A DNA stretch of 64,000 nt from Vombatus ursinus (GCF_900497805.2 NW_020954585.1:45791631-45855630); one strand, 5' to 3'; positions 1 through 9,384 are shown, counted from the first letter of the stretch. Numbers and translations: made by a program. Notes: generated by a model from the sequence alone, not told the origin.

Positions 1-640
1 TTAACACTGTGGCTTTTGGCTGACTTCTTTTTAAGGAGGATACATGTACCTGCTCCTAAACCCAAATTATGTCTTCTTCTTCTCTGGTGGCTCTGCTCTG
101 GGGAAACTTCCAAGGCCACTCTGATGCAGCTAGACACGTGGCAAGACCAATCATCGTCTAATGTTTGGAGAATCTCAGGTTTGAGCAGCAATGGGGAGGG
201 ACCTCGGGAAGGCTTGTGTCCTTAGATGACAAGAGGAGACAGACTGAAACATTGTCCAGGACAATAGGGAGGGCATTGAAGGGGATGGGGGAAAAAGTTT
301 CCATTCAGTTCTAGGTTTTCTTACATGAGATGCTCATAAGGGCTTGTAAGGGCAGCAAAGGAGTAGAACCTCATTTACACTCAACCCAGGAACTCAGAGT
401 GGCTGAAGGAGGGGGTGAGGAAGGGAGGAAAAGGTTTGGATATATTTGGAGGGGCAGGAAATGCCTGACCAGGGAGTGGTGGGGCAAGCACAGTGTCCCA
501 GGGACAATTAGAGCAGTTTGGATATATCAATAACCGGGAATGTGGGGAGACAGCAGGGATTTGTATTGCTCCGAATACAGCACAAAAGCCAGGGTTGTTT
601 TTGCTATGGAATGTGGGACAGGAAGGTGGAGGACAAAGAC
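1..640. other. Unique sequence, no feature recognised
   Basis: I see no repeat family, splice-flanked exon or long frame with recognisable protein similarity here. The short open frames have no domain or motif I know. It may be ordinary intergenic or intronic DNA. Confidence 0.5.
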
Positions 641-1030
641 CTTGCTCTTTTCCCCCATCCTTGTGGAGACACTCCATCTCTCGGCTCCATTATTTTCTTT
701 GGCTGTCCCCCATGCCTGGAATGTTCTCCCTCCTCATCTCTTCCTTCAAGTCTCAGCTAAAATCCCACCTTCTAAAGAAAAAAAAAATAAAATCCCACCT
801 TCTACAGGAAGCCTTTCCAACCCCTTAATTCTAGCATCTTCCCTGTGTTGATTATTTCTAATTTATCCTACATGTAGCTTGTTTGTACATAGTTGCTTGC
901 ATTTTGTCTCTGCAATAAGATTATGAGCTCCTTGAGGAACCGACTTGTCTTTTACCTTTCTTTGTACCCCTCAGTGCTCACCACAGTGACTGGAACATAG
1001 TAGGTGCTTAATAAGTGTTTATTGACTGAT
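641..1030 (+). mobile_element. L2 LINE 3' end
   Basis: The text follows the L2 3' untranslated end: a Cys/Trp-poor tail of the frame (CCCCATGCCTGGAATG), then the block around GAGCTCCTTGAGG, then ATAGTAGGTGCTTAATAA at the terminus. It is interrupted at 758-804 by a short poly(A) insertion with a target-site duplication. Confidence 0.85.
758..804 (+). mobile_element. Poly(A)-only retro-insertion with 17 bp target duplication
   Basis: A 17 bp direct repeat (TAAAATCCCACCTTCTA at 758-774 and 788-804) flanks 13 A-rich bases inside the L2 end. This is the footprint expected if target-primed reverse transcription copied only the tail of an RNA. A plain tandem duplication with A-run growth is the alternative. 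Confidence 0.6.
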
Positions 1031-1455
1031 CCACGTACTGCTTATTGATCGACTTACTGACAGCTCAGATTCATTTGCATTCCAATCCTGCGGAGATCCT
1101 GAGAGCAACGTGAGCTTTCTCCTCTAGTTTCTACACAGCTCCAGTGGGGTTTCTTTGGTAAAACCACTTGAAAAAGATTTTGGGAGAGCACAGAATCTCC
1201 ATAAGAATTTAAGCAGTAGTTAAAAGGACTTTTTAACCCTAGCTCCACCCCCTAACCTTTTCTAACCCTAAGTCAGTTAGGAACTTGGAGAAAAGACTTT
1301 GAACCTACTAGCAAGAGGAAATGAGTTTTGAAAGTGAGATTAAATGCTTTTGATCTCTATAGGCTGGCTAGCCAGCCTGTGTTGCAAAAGAGCCTAGCCC
1401 TCGAGGCTAAGATTTAGGAGCTAAGAGCTCTTCTCTCTATATGGAAAGTTACTTT
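1031..1455. other. Unique sequence with an 18 bp palindrome
   Basis: No repeat family is recognised. AGGCTGGCTAGCCAGCCT at 1361-1378 is a perfect palindrome of 9 bp half-sites. No gene evidence. Confidence 0.5.
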
Positions 1456-1703
1456 TCAATAGCTAAAAGTAGCACAGTAGATAGAATGTCTGGCCTGAAG
1501 TCTGGAAGATCTGAATTCAAATCCAGCCTCAGATGCTTTACTAACAGTGTCATCCTGGGCAAATCACTTAACTGTCTTTGACTTGGTTTCTTCATTTGTA
1601 AAAAGAAATGGAGAAGGAATCGGCACAAACCACTCCAGTATTTTTGCCAAGAAAACCCCAAATGGGGTCACAACGAGTCAGACACAACTGAACAACCAAG
1701 GCT
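1456..1703 (+). mobile_element. Long marsupial CORE-SINE (Mar1-type)
   Basis: Degenerate tRNA-like head (GCACAGTAGATAGA), CORE block (CTGGGCAAATCACTTAA), then the long-form tail (CCAAGAAAACCCCAAATGG, GTCAGACACAACTGAACAAC). The head is more diverged than in other copies here, so this is an older member. Confidence 0.88.
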
Positions 1704-1891
1704 TATTTGTAATTGAGTGTATGAGTACCCAGCTTTCTAAAAGAGCTTAAATTTTCCTCTAGGATATAAGCGTTAAAAAAAAAAATCACCATACATTTAC
1801 TTTGCATATATACTGTGAACAGGTACAATGCCTCTAGTTTCCCGGTGAGGTAAACTCCTTGAGAGCAGGTACAGTCTCATTTTCAGATTTG

Positions 1892-1893
<2 letters not shown>

Positions 1894-1923
<30 letters not shown>
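1894..1923. repeat. (GA)n microsatellite
   Basis: About 15 GA units without interruption. The flank on its left, 1795-1890, may be a poor L2 end (GTAAACTCCTTGAGAGCAGG). Confidence 0.9.
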
Positions 1924-1932
<9 letters not shown>

Positions 1933-2091
1933 GAGCGTATCAGAGAACAGTAGAGATGGGACATGCTTCGCAGTGGGGCCTAGAGACACCCAGCAGGTAG
2001 CAGCAACATTGTTCCCAAAAAGGAACAGGCCCAGTGGAGAATAATGATGACATCACCAGAAGACCTGGTATGATTTCAGAGGTATGACAGA

Positions 2092-2325
2092 TAGATAATA
2101 AACATTTATTAAGCCCCTACTATGTGCCAGGCACTCTGCCAAGAGCTGAGTGCTCACAACAACTCTAGGACATAGATGCTCTTATTACCCCTATTTTACA
2201 GATGAGGAATCTGAGGCAAATGGGTTAAGTGACTTGCCTAAGATCACACAGCTAGGAAGTGTCTGAGGCCAGATATGATTCCAAGTCTTGGACTCTATCC
2301 ACACACTGTACCACCTAGTTGCCTC
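2092..2325 (-). mobile_element. MIR SINE
   Basis: Read on this strand it runs from the MIR 3' end (TATTAAGCCCCTACTATGTG, CCAGGCACT) through the CORE (TTTTACAGATGAGGAA, AAGTGACTTGCC) to the tRNA-like head (CCACCTAGTTGCC). Confidence 0.85.
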
Positions 2326-2398
2326 TCTACTCATGTGTCCTGACCACACACCCAATATATAGCCCTCTATGTAAAATCTGAACATGTCTACTCTTCCC

Positions 2399-2457
2399 AC
2401 TGATGGAATATTTGTTTTTTGTTTTTTGTTTTTTGTTTTTTACTGATGGAATATTTG
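2399..2457 (-). mobile_element. Poly(T) tail-only insertion with 16 bp target duplication
   Basis: ACTGATGGAATATTTG occurs at 2399-2414 and again at 2442-2457. Between them lie 27 bases made of T6G units, the complement of an impure poly(A) tail. It matches the footprint at 758-804 in opposite orientation. Confidence 0.55.
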
Positions 2458-2463
2458 AAGGAG

Positions 2464-2935
2464 TGTTGCTGTAAGGACCTGATTATCCTTCCCAATACTG
2501 TAGCCAAAATAGCCTAAAGTCCCTTTTCCTACCATCAAGAAGTATTACTGTCAACTAGCCTGATAATTCCCCAGGTGTTTCCCCCCTAGTATCAGTCCCC
2601 AAACCTTGACCTACACACCCAATCTAAGCAGTCCCTGCTCCATCTCACCAGTGTTGAATCCTGCTTGACTGACCCATTGAAGAGCCCCATTAAAAACCCA
2701 CTGGCCTTCACCAGTTTGGATCCCCTATTGCACTAGGGGCCCCAGCTGACCTGACCTAGTTCCATCCTCCCTGACTGCCCCCTTGTACTGTGAGTATTTC
2801 CCTTCAATAAAGCTCTCTTGCTTTACTCTCTTCTAGCTCCCGGCTTGTGTTGTATTCTGTCCTGTGGTGCACTGCCCTCTCCTTCAACTGTACCCTGAAA
2901 TTCTGAACCTCTCTCAAACTACATTAAGACAATGC
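2464..2935 (+). mobile_element. Probable solo LTR, ERV1-like fossil
   Basis: A stretch of about 470 bp with LTR layout: a C-rich U3-like part, a poly(A) signal AATAAA at 2806-2811 inside CTTCAATAAAGCTCTCTTGC, and a T/C-rich U5-like part. No internal virus region is seen on either side, so it looks like a solo copy, old and broken. Ends are approximate, and I found no clear target duplication. An unrelated unique sequence with a poly(A) signal is the alternative. Confidence 0.5.
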
Positions 2936-3200
2936 CCCAGGTATGAGAGGAGTTCTAGTGCTACTTTGCTATTTTATTTAATGCCTTTGTTTTGCAACTA
3001 ATTATATCCTCTGGCTGACTAATAAAAAATGAATACATCTATGGGGGCTCATTAGCTATGTTTTTGAGTGAACTGGATCCCATAAAGTGCTTTGAAACTA
3101 GGATAGTTTCTCTGGGGTCTCATATATAAAAGGAGGTGTTCCAGGTACTCAAGAAATATTTTACAGAAGGGACCAAATTAGCTAAACCTTCCTTGATCAA
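2936..3200. other. Unique AT-rich sequence
   Basis: No family recognised. It separates the LTR-like block from the next L2 end. Confidence 0.45.
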
Positions 3201-3475
3201 TAAGAACCTTCACTTCCTCACTTTTGTTGCTCATCTCTCTAATGCAGGAATGGAGAACCCTCGACCTGGCCACATGTGACCTCAAGGCCACGGATCCCCC
3301 ACCCCTGCTCTAATATGTTTATTATGTAATATTGTGTATGATAGTTATCTGTGTCTGTGTCCTATCCCCCATTAGACTGAAAGCTCCATGAGGGCAGAGA
3401 CTCCATTACCTCCAGTGCCTAGCACAGAGCTTTGTGCATAGTAGGGACTGTTGACTGATGAGTGATTGACCTCTA
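3200..3475 (+). mobile_element. L2 LINE 3' end split by a hAT element
   Basis: The L2 3' end reads GACTGAAAGCTCCATGAGGG, then CCTAGCACAGAGC and a terminal ATAGTAGGGACTGTTGACTG. The element at 3245-3307 is inserted in it. Confidence 0.75.
3245..3307. mobile_element. 63 bp hAT-type miniature element with 8 bp target duplication
   Basis: The ends are CAGGAATGG and CCACCCCTG, an imperfect CAG...CTG inverted pair typical of hAT elements. The flanks CTCTAATG (3237-3244) and CTCTAATA (3308-3315) fit an 8 bp target duplication. The core (GGCCACATGTGACC) resembles the marsupial Charlie-like element at 11531. Confidence 0.7.
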
Positions 3476-3479
3476 ACTG

Positions 3480-3734
3480 GGGCCCCTCTTCTCCTTCCTC
3501 ATCTCTCTGACAAGCTTTCACTTTTCCCCAACTTTACCCTCCAATAACTACCCTCTCAGCTTCACTGGTGCTGCACTTTTGGCTGCCATGCAACCCCCAG
3601 CATGGTTCAGAGGATAAGTTCCTGTGCCCTCCAAGGAAATCTCACAGTTCTGTCCCTTGCTAGTTTCCCCCTCACCTTTACACTCTGTCTGGGCCAGCCA
3701 CTGGGGCAGATTTTCCAGCCTTCTCTGAGCACCT
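3480..3734. other. Unique sequence
   Basis: C/T-rich unique sequence with no recognised repeat or exon. Confidence 0.45.
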
Positions 3735-4082
3735 TGTTATATCATAAACATTTAGATCTGGAAAAAATCTCAGAAGTCATCTATTCCAACCTACAGCTGA
3801 ACCATGAATCCTTTCTATAATATGCCTGATAAGCAGACATCTATCCTCTGCTTAGAGACCTCCAGTAACAGAGAGCTGACTACCTCCTGAGGCAGTCTAT
3901 TCCACTTTAGAATGGTTCTAATTGTTAGGAAATCTTTGCTTATATGGAGCAAAAATCTGATTCTAAGCAACTTCCACCCATTAAGCCTAATTCTCCCCTC
4001 TGGGACCAAGAAGAACAGCCCAATCCTTTTTCCATCATCTTTCTTTCACATGACGGTCTTTCTCATATTCCAAGTCAGTTCA
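3735..4082 (-). mobile_element. L3/CR1 LINE 3' end, part 1
   Basis: The read matches the CR1/L3 3' untranslated region in reverse: ATCTCAGAAGTCATC, then GAGACCTCCAGTAACAG, CTGAGGCAGTCTATTCCAC and CTTCCACCCATTAAGCC. The element continues at 4925-5033 and 5198-5300 after later insertions. Confidence 0.75.
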
Positions 4083-4130
4083 GTTTGAAAAGCATTATTT
4101 AGTGCCTGCTCTGTGCAAAGCACAGAAATA
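4083..4130 (-). mobile_element. L2 fragment inserted in the L3
   Basis: TTTAGTGCCTGCTCTGTG is the reverse of an L2 terminus. Its continuation appears to be at 4795-4924, after an L1 insertion and about 300 bp of unassigned sequence (4130-4435). Confidence 0.5.
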
Positions 4131-4435
4131 TTGTGCTGTGTAGCCCCTCCTGCAAGCTTCCAGGGAGTAATGAGAGAGCTTCTTAGGGGAAGGGAGTCTT
4201 CTATCCTGGATGCATGAAATTTGGGTCATGAGGAGATGAAATCTGGTAGCAGCACAAAGTTTGGGGGCACTGAGAAATGGGTGGTGTGAGACTAGACTGC
4301 GCTCTAGATAGATGGAGCCCAAACACCAGAGAGACAGGAATCCTGTAGGTAATGTGGAGAAAAATTCCAATACTATGTGTTTGTGTCCCCTCATGCAGAG
4401 AACTACACCATAAATCTCTAGAAGCTTTTCAGTGT

Positions 4436-4795
4436 GGCTGCAGCTTTAAGAAAGGAGCATATAAGGAATTTAGAGGAATATGTGATGATTTGTATGAACT
4501 GATCCAGCGTGACATAAGCAGAACCAGGGTAAAAGTCTACACATGGATTATAATAATATAAATAAAAAGCAAACTAAAACAGAGGCTGCTTTAATTATAA
4601 TGGCCAATCCTAGCCAGGAGATGAAATAAGGAAATATTCCACCATCCTTTCTTTGGAGAGATAAGGTATGGAATGATACATATGCTGTTTTGATGAGCTG
4701 TTTTTCTTTATTGTGAGGGAAGGCTCACTCTGGGGAGGGGGAGGAAGGAGTGCATGTATATTCAAAATTACTCAGATGCAAAAACAAAAGACATC
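4436..4795 (+). mobile_element. Marsupial L1-type LINE 3' end
   Basis: Typical landmarks in order: TTTGTATGAACTGATCCAGC, GACATAAGCAGAACCAGG, CAAACTAAAACAGAGG and a TATGCTGTTTTGATGAG block, ending near AAACAAAAGACATCTG. Similar ends occur at 43620, 55960 and 61570. Confidence 0.7.
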
Positions 4796-4924
4796 TGTAA
4801 CACTTTTAAAGACAAAGATAAAATAGTCTCTGCCCCCAGAGAGTTTACATTCTATGGGAGTGGGGTGGGAGGGGAAAACTAGAACTTAAATAGATAAGTA
4901 TAATACAAGTTAATTTGAGGAGAG
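4796..4924 (-). mobile_element. L2 fragment, continuation
   Basis: CTCTGCCCCCAGAGAGTTTA followed by ATTCTATGGGAGTG is the reverse of the L2 end just inside its terminus, so it continues the piece at 4083-4130. Confidence 0.55.
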
Positions 4925-5300
4925 AGCATTAGGTGCTTGAAGACAGTTATCATGCCATGCCTCCTTTTCCCACAGTGTCCTGACTTCTTCATCTGACGGG
5001 CTCTCCCACATACTCATCATCCTTACCACCAGGGGAGACAGCATGGTATAGTAGAAACAGTGGTCCTCACTCTGCCACATGTTATCTCGGTGACCTTGGG
5101 AAAATTATTTAACCTCTGAGCCTCAGTTTCCTTATCTGTAAAGAAGAGAATTGAAATGGATAACCTCTAAGGTACTTTCCAGTTCCAAATCAATCAATGT
5201 CCTTCCTAAAATGTGGCCCTCAGAACTGAACACACAACTCCAGATGCAGACTGACCTGGGCAGCATGTAGTGGGACCTTAACCTCTCTAATTCTGTTGTT
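4925..5300 (-). mobile_element. L3/CR1 LINE 3' end, parts 2 and 3
   Basis: GTGCTTGAAGACAGTTATCA (4932 on) and TCAATGTCCTTCCTAAAATG (5193 on), then CAGAACTGAACACACAACTC, are consecutive L3/CR1 3' landmarks. The MIR3 at 5034-5195 lies between them. Confidence 0.75.
5034..5195 (+). mobile_element. MIR3-type SINE inside the L3
   Basis: Head GCATGGTATAGTAGAAACAG, CORE CCTCAGTTTCCTTATCTGTA, and the MIR3 tail GGATAACCTCTAAGGTAC. The insertion dates after the L3. Confidence 0.85.
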
Positions 5301-6160
5301 GTAGGCTCAAATCACTCTTTGGAATGTGGCTCTACTCCCTGCATGGACTTTCTGTCCAAAGGAGAAATTGGCACTTTGGGAGTTGTGGGTGGGGGCAGTA
5401 TTTTCCTTGGATTTGGTTGCTACCCTCACAGGCTTTAAATTGTAGCTGCTCTTATTTAATGCCTCTGAGCTTGCAAAACCTGCTTTTTTTCTAGTGTAGG
5501 AAAAAAATTACACTACCCCTCAAACCCACTCCTAGGCCATCTAGCCCCCACTCCCCTATTGGCTTTTTGGATAAATCCTTTCTTCCCTCCCATCCAAGTG
5601 TCCCACATTGAGATCTGATTTGAGTTGAGTGATACTCCTGAGGGCTAAGGCGAATCCTTCCCCTTCCTAAGAGCTGGCCAAAGGAAAGAAATCAAGTTAC
5701 TCCTCCCATCAAGAAACCTATAATAGGAAATTCAATCCTCCCAGGCCAGGTCAGCCTGAGTCTAAGTTCCCCAAAGAGCAGAGAAGTGGCAGAAGGAATT
5801 TTGTAGAATATATTGAATAAAGAAGAGAGAGGAGCCCATGGGACACTGGTGTACACACACCTGCATAAAAGGACACAGATACTTATATATGAGATCCATG
5901 TGTCCGTATGTGTAGACATATATACATGTACACACTAGAGGTTGCCCTAAACAGGAGGGAAAGCTAAAACCAGAATTTTGTCTGTGTCTGTGTTGATTGG
6001 AGCAGGGATTGGGGGAGGGAAAGGTGGTGAAGTGAAGATCAGGGATGAGAGTATGAAACTGCAGGCCTGAAGTCAGTGCAGAGTTTGTCCTGTAATGGGA
6101 GAGATCCTTGTGTATTAAGCTACAGAGGCAGAGATCTCAGGTAGAAAAGAAAATAAAAAC
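5301..6160. other. Unique sequence
   Basis: No repeat family recognised over about 860 bp. The reverse-strand 75-codon frame at 5692-5919 has no known domain. Confidence 0.45.
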
Positions 6161-6164
6161 CACC

Positions 6165-6285
6165 TAGATCTTAGACTGTTAGAAGCTGGAAGCAGTTTTA
6201 GCACTCATGAAGACCAATCCCCTTCTTCCACTGAGGCCCAGAGACAGGAAACAAGTCTGTAGCAGAGCTGGGGCAGGTTAGGGGG
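6165..6285 (-). mobile_element. MIR3-type SINE, degenerate
   Basis: TTAGAAGCTGGAAGCAG, then CACTGAGGCCCAGAGACAGG and AGCAGAGCTGGGGC follow the reverse MIR3 order. Head missing. Confidence 0.6.
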
Positions 6286-6881
6286 CCCAGAAAGGGGGAA
6301 GAAGGCTAGACAGCCACCACCCCACCTCCCCGCCTTTTCTAGCCCCAGCCAGGACCTCGTGCAGTCTACCACCCTCATACCCCAGACTTGAACTCTTAGG
6401 GGTTGAAACACAGATCTTTGTTTCCCTTGGGGAAAAAATGCACAAGTTACAGGTTATTCCAGATTCTGAGCAAACAAAAACCAGCCCAAACTAGGGGGGC
6501 CCCCCTTGGGTCTATGACTGCTCCTGTTTCCCCCATTCCAAGGGGAAACGGACACCTGCAAGAGGGTGGGGCTCCCTAAGACGAAAGGCACACGGGTTGA
6601 ACAGCTGTTTAGGTTGGTGAAAGATGAAAGCTCAGTCCACAAAACCCTGAGATGCCCAGCTGTGGGTGATGTAAGGAGGGTGTGGGTGTGGGGTGTGGGA
6701 TGTGGGAGTGTGTCTGCCTGTCATCTGTCTAGGTCACTAGCTGTGATGGGAAGGAAGACTTAAATATGCTTGTGGGGTCATAGGAGCTAGGCTTGGGGCC
6801 ACACCTCCTATTCTTCCTTTGTGTTTTTGTGCTTTTTTAAAAAGAGAAACTCGAATCTTTTCCAGGGTATTGGGGTGGAGT

Positions 6882-6884
<3 letters not shown>
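6286..6884. other. Unique GC-rich sequence with GT-rich patch
   Basis: No exon recognised. GGGGGGCCCCCC at about 6496 is a perfect palindrome, and 6678-6715 is a loose GTGTGG-type patch. Confidence 0.45.

Positions 6885-6917
<33 letters not shown>
6885..6917. repeat. (GA)n microsatellite
   Basis: About 16 GA units. It is a smaller companion of the array at 7164. Confidence 0.9.
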
Positions 6918-6918
<1 letters not shown>

Positions 6919-6974
6919 CAGGAAGGGGAGGGGGTAGACTTCTCTTTGTTGTGAAAGGAGCCTCTTCCGAGATT

Positions 6975-7052
6975 GATATTCCCATAATGCTTTAGAATCA
7001 AGGAGATGTGTTTCTGGGAAGACGAGTCTGAACTACATATCCCATGGTTCTT
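6975..7052. promoter_or_regulatory. Possible ZNF143/THAP11-like motif pair
   Basis: TTCCCATAATGC at 6979-6990 and ACTACATATCCCATGG at about 7032-7047 each resemble halves of the promoter motif ACTACAATTCCCAGAATGC. Neither is a full match, and no CpG island accompanies them. Motif resemblance only. Confidence 0.3.
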
Positions 7053-7159
7053 TGAGACTCACTGGGAAGAAGGTCTCAAGTACGTAGAGAAGTGACAATG
7101 TTTTAAAAAAAAATCAATAAATAAAGATAGGCCTGTAGAAGGGAGATATGAAAGAGAAG

Positions 7160-7163
<4 letters not shown>

Positions 7164-7209
<46 letters not shown>

Positions 7210-7219
7210 NNNNNNNNNN

Positions 7220-7265
<46 letters not shown>
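7164..7265. repeat. (GA)n array with a 10-N assembly gap
   Basis: Uninterrupted GA units on both sides of ten Ns at 7210-7219. The true array length is unknown, because the gap sits inside the repeat. Long Ser/Leu frames here are artefacts of the array. Confidence 0.95.
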
Positions 7266-7268
<3 letters not shown>

Positions 7269-7534
7269 TCTCCCCTTCACTCCTCTTCCGCTAAGTTCAC
7301 AGGGATTGAGAAATGTATCTGGAGCAGCGGGACCCAGGTTGCTGTTGGAGGAAGCCTGGAGGGGCAGACAGGATGGGAGCCAGCAGAACAGGGCCCAGAG
7401 GCCACTGGGAGGAGCTGCCCAGGTTTCCTCCAATGACCATTGAGCCAGGCCCGGAGGCCAGCACACCCCAAGAACTGCAGTCAGAAATCCAGCCTCAGAA
7501 GAGGATGCACAATCATGTTCCTATGCAGCATTTT
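7266..7534. other. Unique GC-rich sequence
   Basis: No repeat or coding signal recognised. The overlapping frames on both strands have no known motif. Confidence 0.4.
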
Positions 7535-7712
7535 GAAGTTTCCAAAATGTTTTCACAATAATGCCAAGAACTGCATGGCATCCTCATTCTGCAGAGGAGA
7601 AAGCTGAGATTAGGAGATGTTAGGTGCCGTACCCAAGCCCACAAAGCTAGTAAATGTCAGAGCCTGGATTTGAACCAGGGTCTCCTGCCTTTGATAAGTG
7701 CTCTTAGGTGGA
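7535..7712 (-). mobile_element. MIR SINE
   Basis: AATGTTTTCACAATAATGCC, then AGGAGAAAGCTGAGATTAGG, AAGCTAGTAAATGTCAGAGC and GGATTTGAACCAGG follow the MIR CORE and head in reverse. Confidence 0.75.
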
Positions 7713-8380
7713 GCCAGGAGGCTTCTTGAGTTTCTGAAGGCCCTGCCCCAGGACACTTCTGTCCATGGAGGCCAGGGTGATTCTGGGACCCAATCTGGAG
7801 TTCTCTTTCAGATAGTGTTTGATCAGGGAGTATGCTTTCCAGAGGAGGGGGGAGGGTAAACTTCGCCACATAGGGTTTGTCTCCTGTAGGACTAGGTAGT
7901 CCTGGGGAAATGTGGAGAAGGCCTAAGAAATAGGATTCTACCTCACATATGGTAACCGGGTGTGGTCCTATGTGGGTTCTTTGTCAGCAGCGCAAAGGAC
8001 AAGTGAGACTTTATGGGAAACAAGAAGACACTAAATAAAGGCTCATACCAGTCCCAGCTTGGTGTTCCTTTGAATATGGCCTGCCCTTTGAATATGAAGC
8101 CAAGACAGTGACCACCGTTAGGGGCAGGAACTAGTGCTGTCCTCCCATTAGTGAGGATGCATACTCCCTTACCCTGATGCCCCAATGAACCACAGGCTAG
8201 AATGAGGGATTTATTCCTTAGTAAAGCCAGCAGCATTGCCTCCTATATCCTCAAATTACCCTTTTTCCATCCTGTCCTCTTCCCCGTTCCCAAGGTTTTT
8301 TATTCTCCATAGATGTCCAGGGCCCTTATGCTCTTTCCCCCTCCTCTGTCATTTATACCTTAGTATGAATTCTATATACA
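7713..8380. other. Unique sequence
   Basis: No confident family. The short direct pair CTTTGAATATGGCCTGCC / CTTTGAATATGAAGCC near 8070-8100 is a local duplication. An L2-like C/T-rich stretch may lie at 8240-8370. Confidence 0.4.
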
Positions 8381-8391
8381 ATATATGTATA

Positions 8392-8432
8392 TACATGTGT
8401 ATGTGTATGTGTATGTATATACGTATGTATAT
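8392..8432. repeat. (TATG)n microsatellite
   Basis: ATGTGTATGTGTATGTATAT-type tetranucleotide run directly before the SINE tail. Confidence 0.8.
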
Positions 8433-8662
8433 GTTCATGTTCAATCATTTTCAGTCGTGTCTGACGCTTTGTGAGCCCATTTGAGGTTTTCTTGGCAAAG
8501 ATACTGGACTGGTTTGCCATTTCCTTCCCTAGCTCATTTTACAGGTGAGGAAACTGAGTCAAACAAGGTTAAGTGACTTGCCCAGGGTCACACAGCTAGT
8601 ATCTAAAGCTGGATTTGAACTCTAGGGCTGGCACTCTATCCATTGTGCCATTTAGCTGCCCT
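8433..8662 (-). mobile_element. Long marsupial CORE-SINE (Mar1-type)
   Basis: In reverse: tail TTTCAGTCGTGTCTGACG, TTTTCTTGGCAAAGATACTG, CORE AAGTGACTTGCCCAGGGTCA, head CCATTTAGCTGCCCTG. The SINE is flanked by AT-rich simple sequence on both sides. Confidence 0.92.
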
Positions 8663-9035
8663 GTGTATATATATACACATAATTTGTTGAGAATTCTATA
8701 AGTATTCTCAACAAATGTTGAGTATGTGAATAAATATATTTGAAGGTATGTATACCTATACGTATATATGCACACATATATAGAATTCTATAAATATTCT
8801 CAACAAATGTTGAGTATGAATTCTCAATAAATATATGTGTAGGTATATATACCTACATATAAATATATTCATGTGTAGATATACATATCTATATATAGAT
8901 ATACATACCTACATATACATATCTATTGAGAATTCTGTGAGTGTTTTCAACAAACATCGAGTATGAATTATGTATGTATGTATACATACATACATAATTC
9001 ATACTCAATGTTTATTGACATATATGTATGTATAC
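8663..9035. repeat. AT-rich palindromic block with triplicated 35-45 bp unit
   Basis: A unit built from GAATTCTATAAGTATTCTC and CAACAAATGTTGAGTATG occurs near 8690, 8782 and, diverged, 8929. The last copy runs into a perfect 48 bp palindrome at 8959-9006 (arms GAGTATGAATTATG...). TTGTTGAGAATTC near 8683 pairs with TATTCTCAACAA near 8703. TATG/CATA tetranucleotides fill the rest. Confidence 0.85.
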
Positions 9036-9310
9036 AATGCGTGCTACACATAAAGCACAGTGCTAGGAAATGGGGATACAGGGGCGGAGAAAAAGACAAC
9101 CCAAAGTAGTCCCTGTCCTGAAGGAATTTACAATGTAATAACAGAATGAAACATCATTACTATACTATAATGCAAAGTAGAGTATGATTAAAGGGAAAAA
9201 AGAGGTCAAATAGTAACCTGAGAAAAGACTTACTTCCAACTGGGGAGATCAGGAAAGGCTGCATGGAGGAGGAGGCAACTGGGCTGAACCTTGAAAGAAA
9301 AAAAAGATTT
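9036..9310 (-). mobile_element. L2 LINE 3' end
   Basis: AAAGCACAGTGCTAGGAAAT, CCCTGTCCTGAAGGAATTTA and GGAAAGGCTGCATGGAGGAG are L2 3' landmarks in reverse. Confidence 0.75.
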
Positions 9311-9384
9311 CAAGATGTGAAATTTGAAAAATTCTGTGCAGCCGCTCTCAGGGATGTTGTGTGTTGGGGGATCTATAGTATCAG

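Noticed and set aside
1240-1275. Telomere-like TAACCCTA words
   Set aside because: Only two scattered partial words, no array.
7940-8235. Possible further LTR with AATAAA near 8033
   Set aside because: Only a poly(A)-like word. No LTR ends, duplication or family resemblance.
8663-9035. CRISPR-like spaced repeats
   Set aside because: Three diverged AT-rich units in an animal genome with no regular spacers. It is a local duplication.
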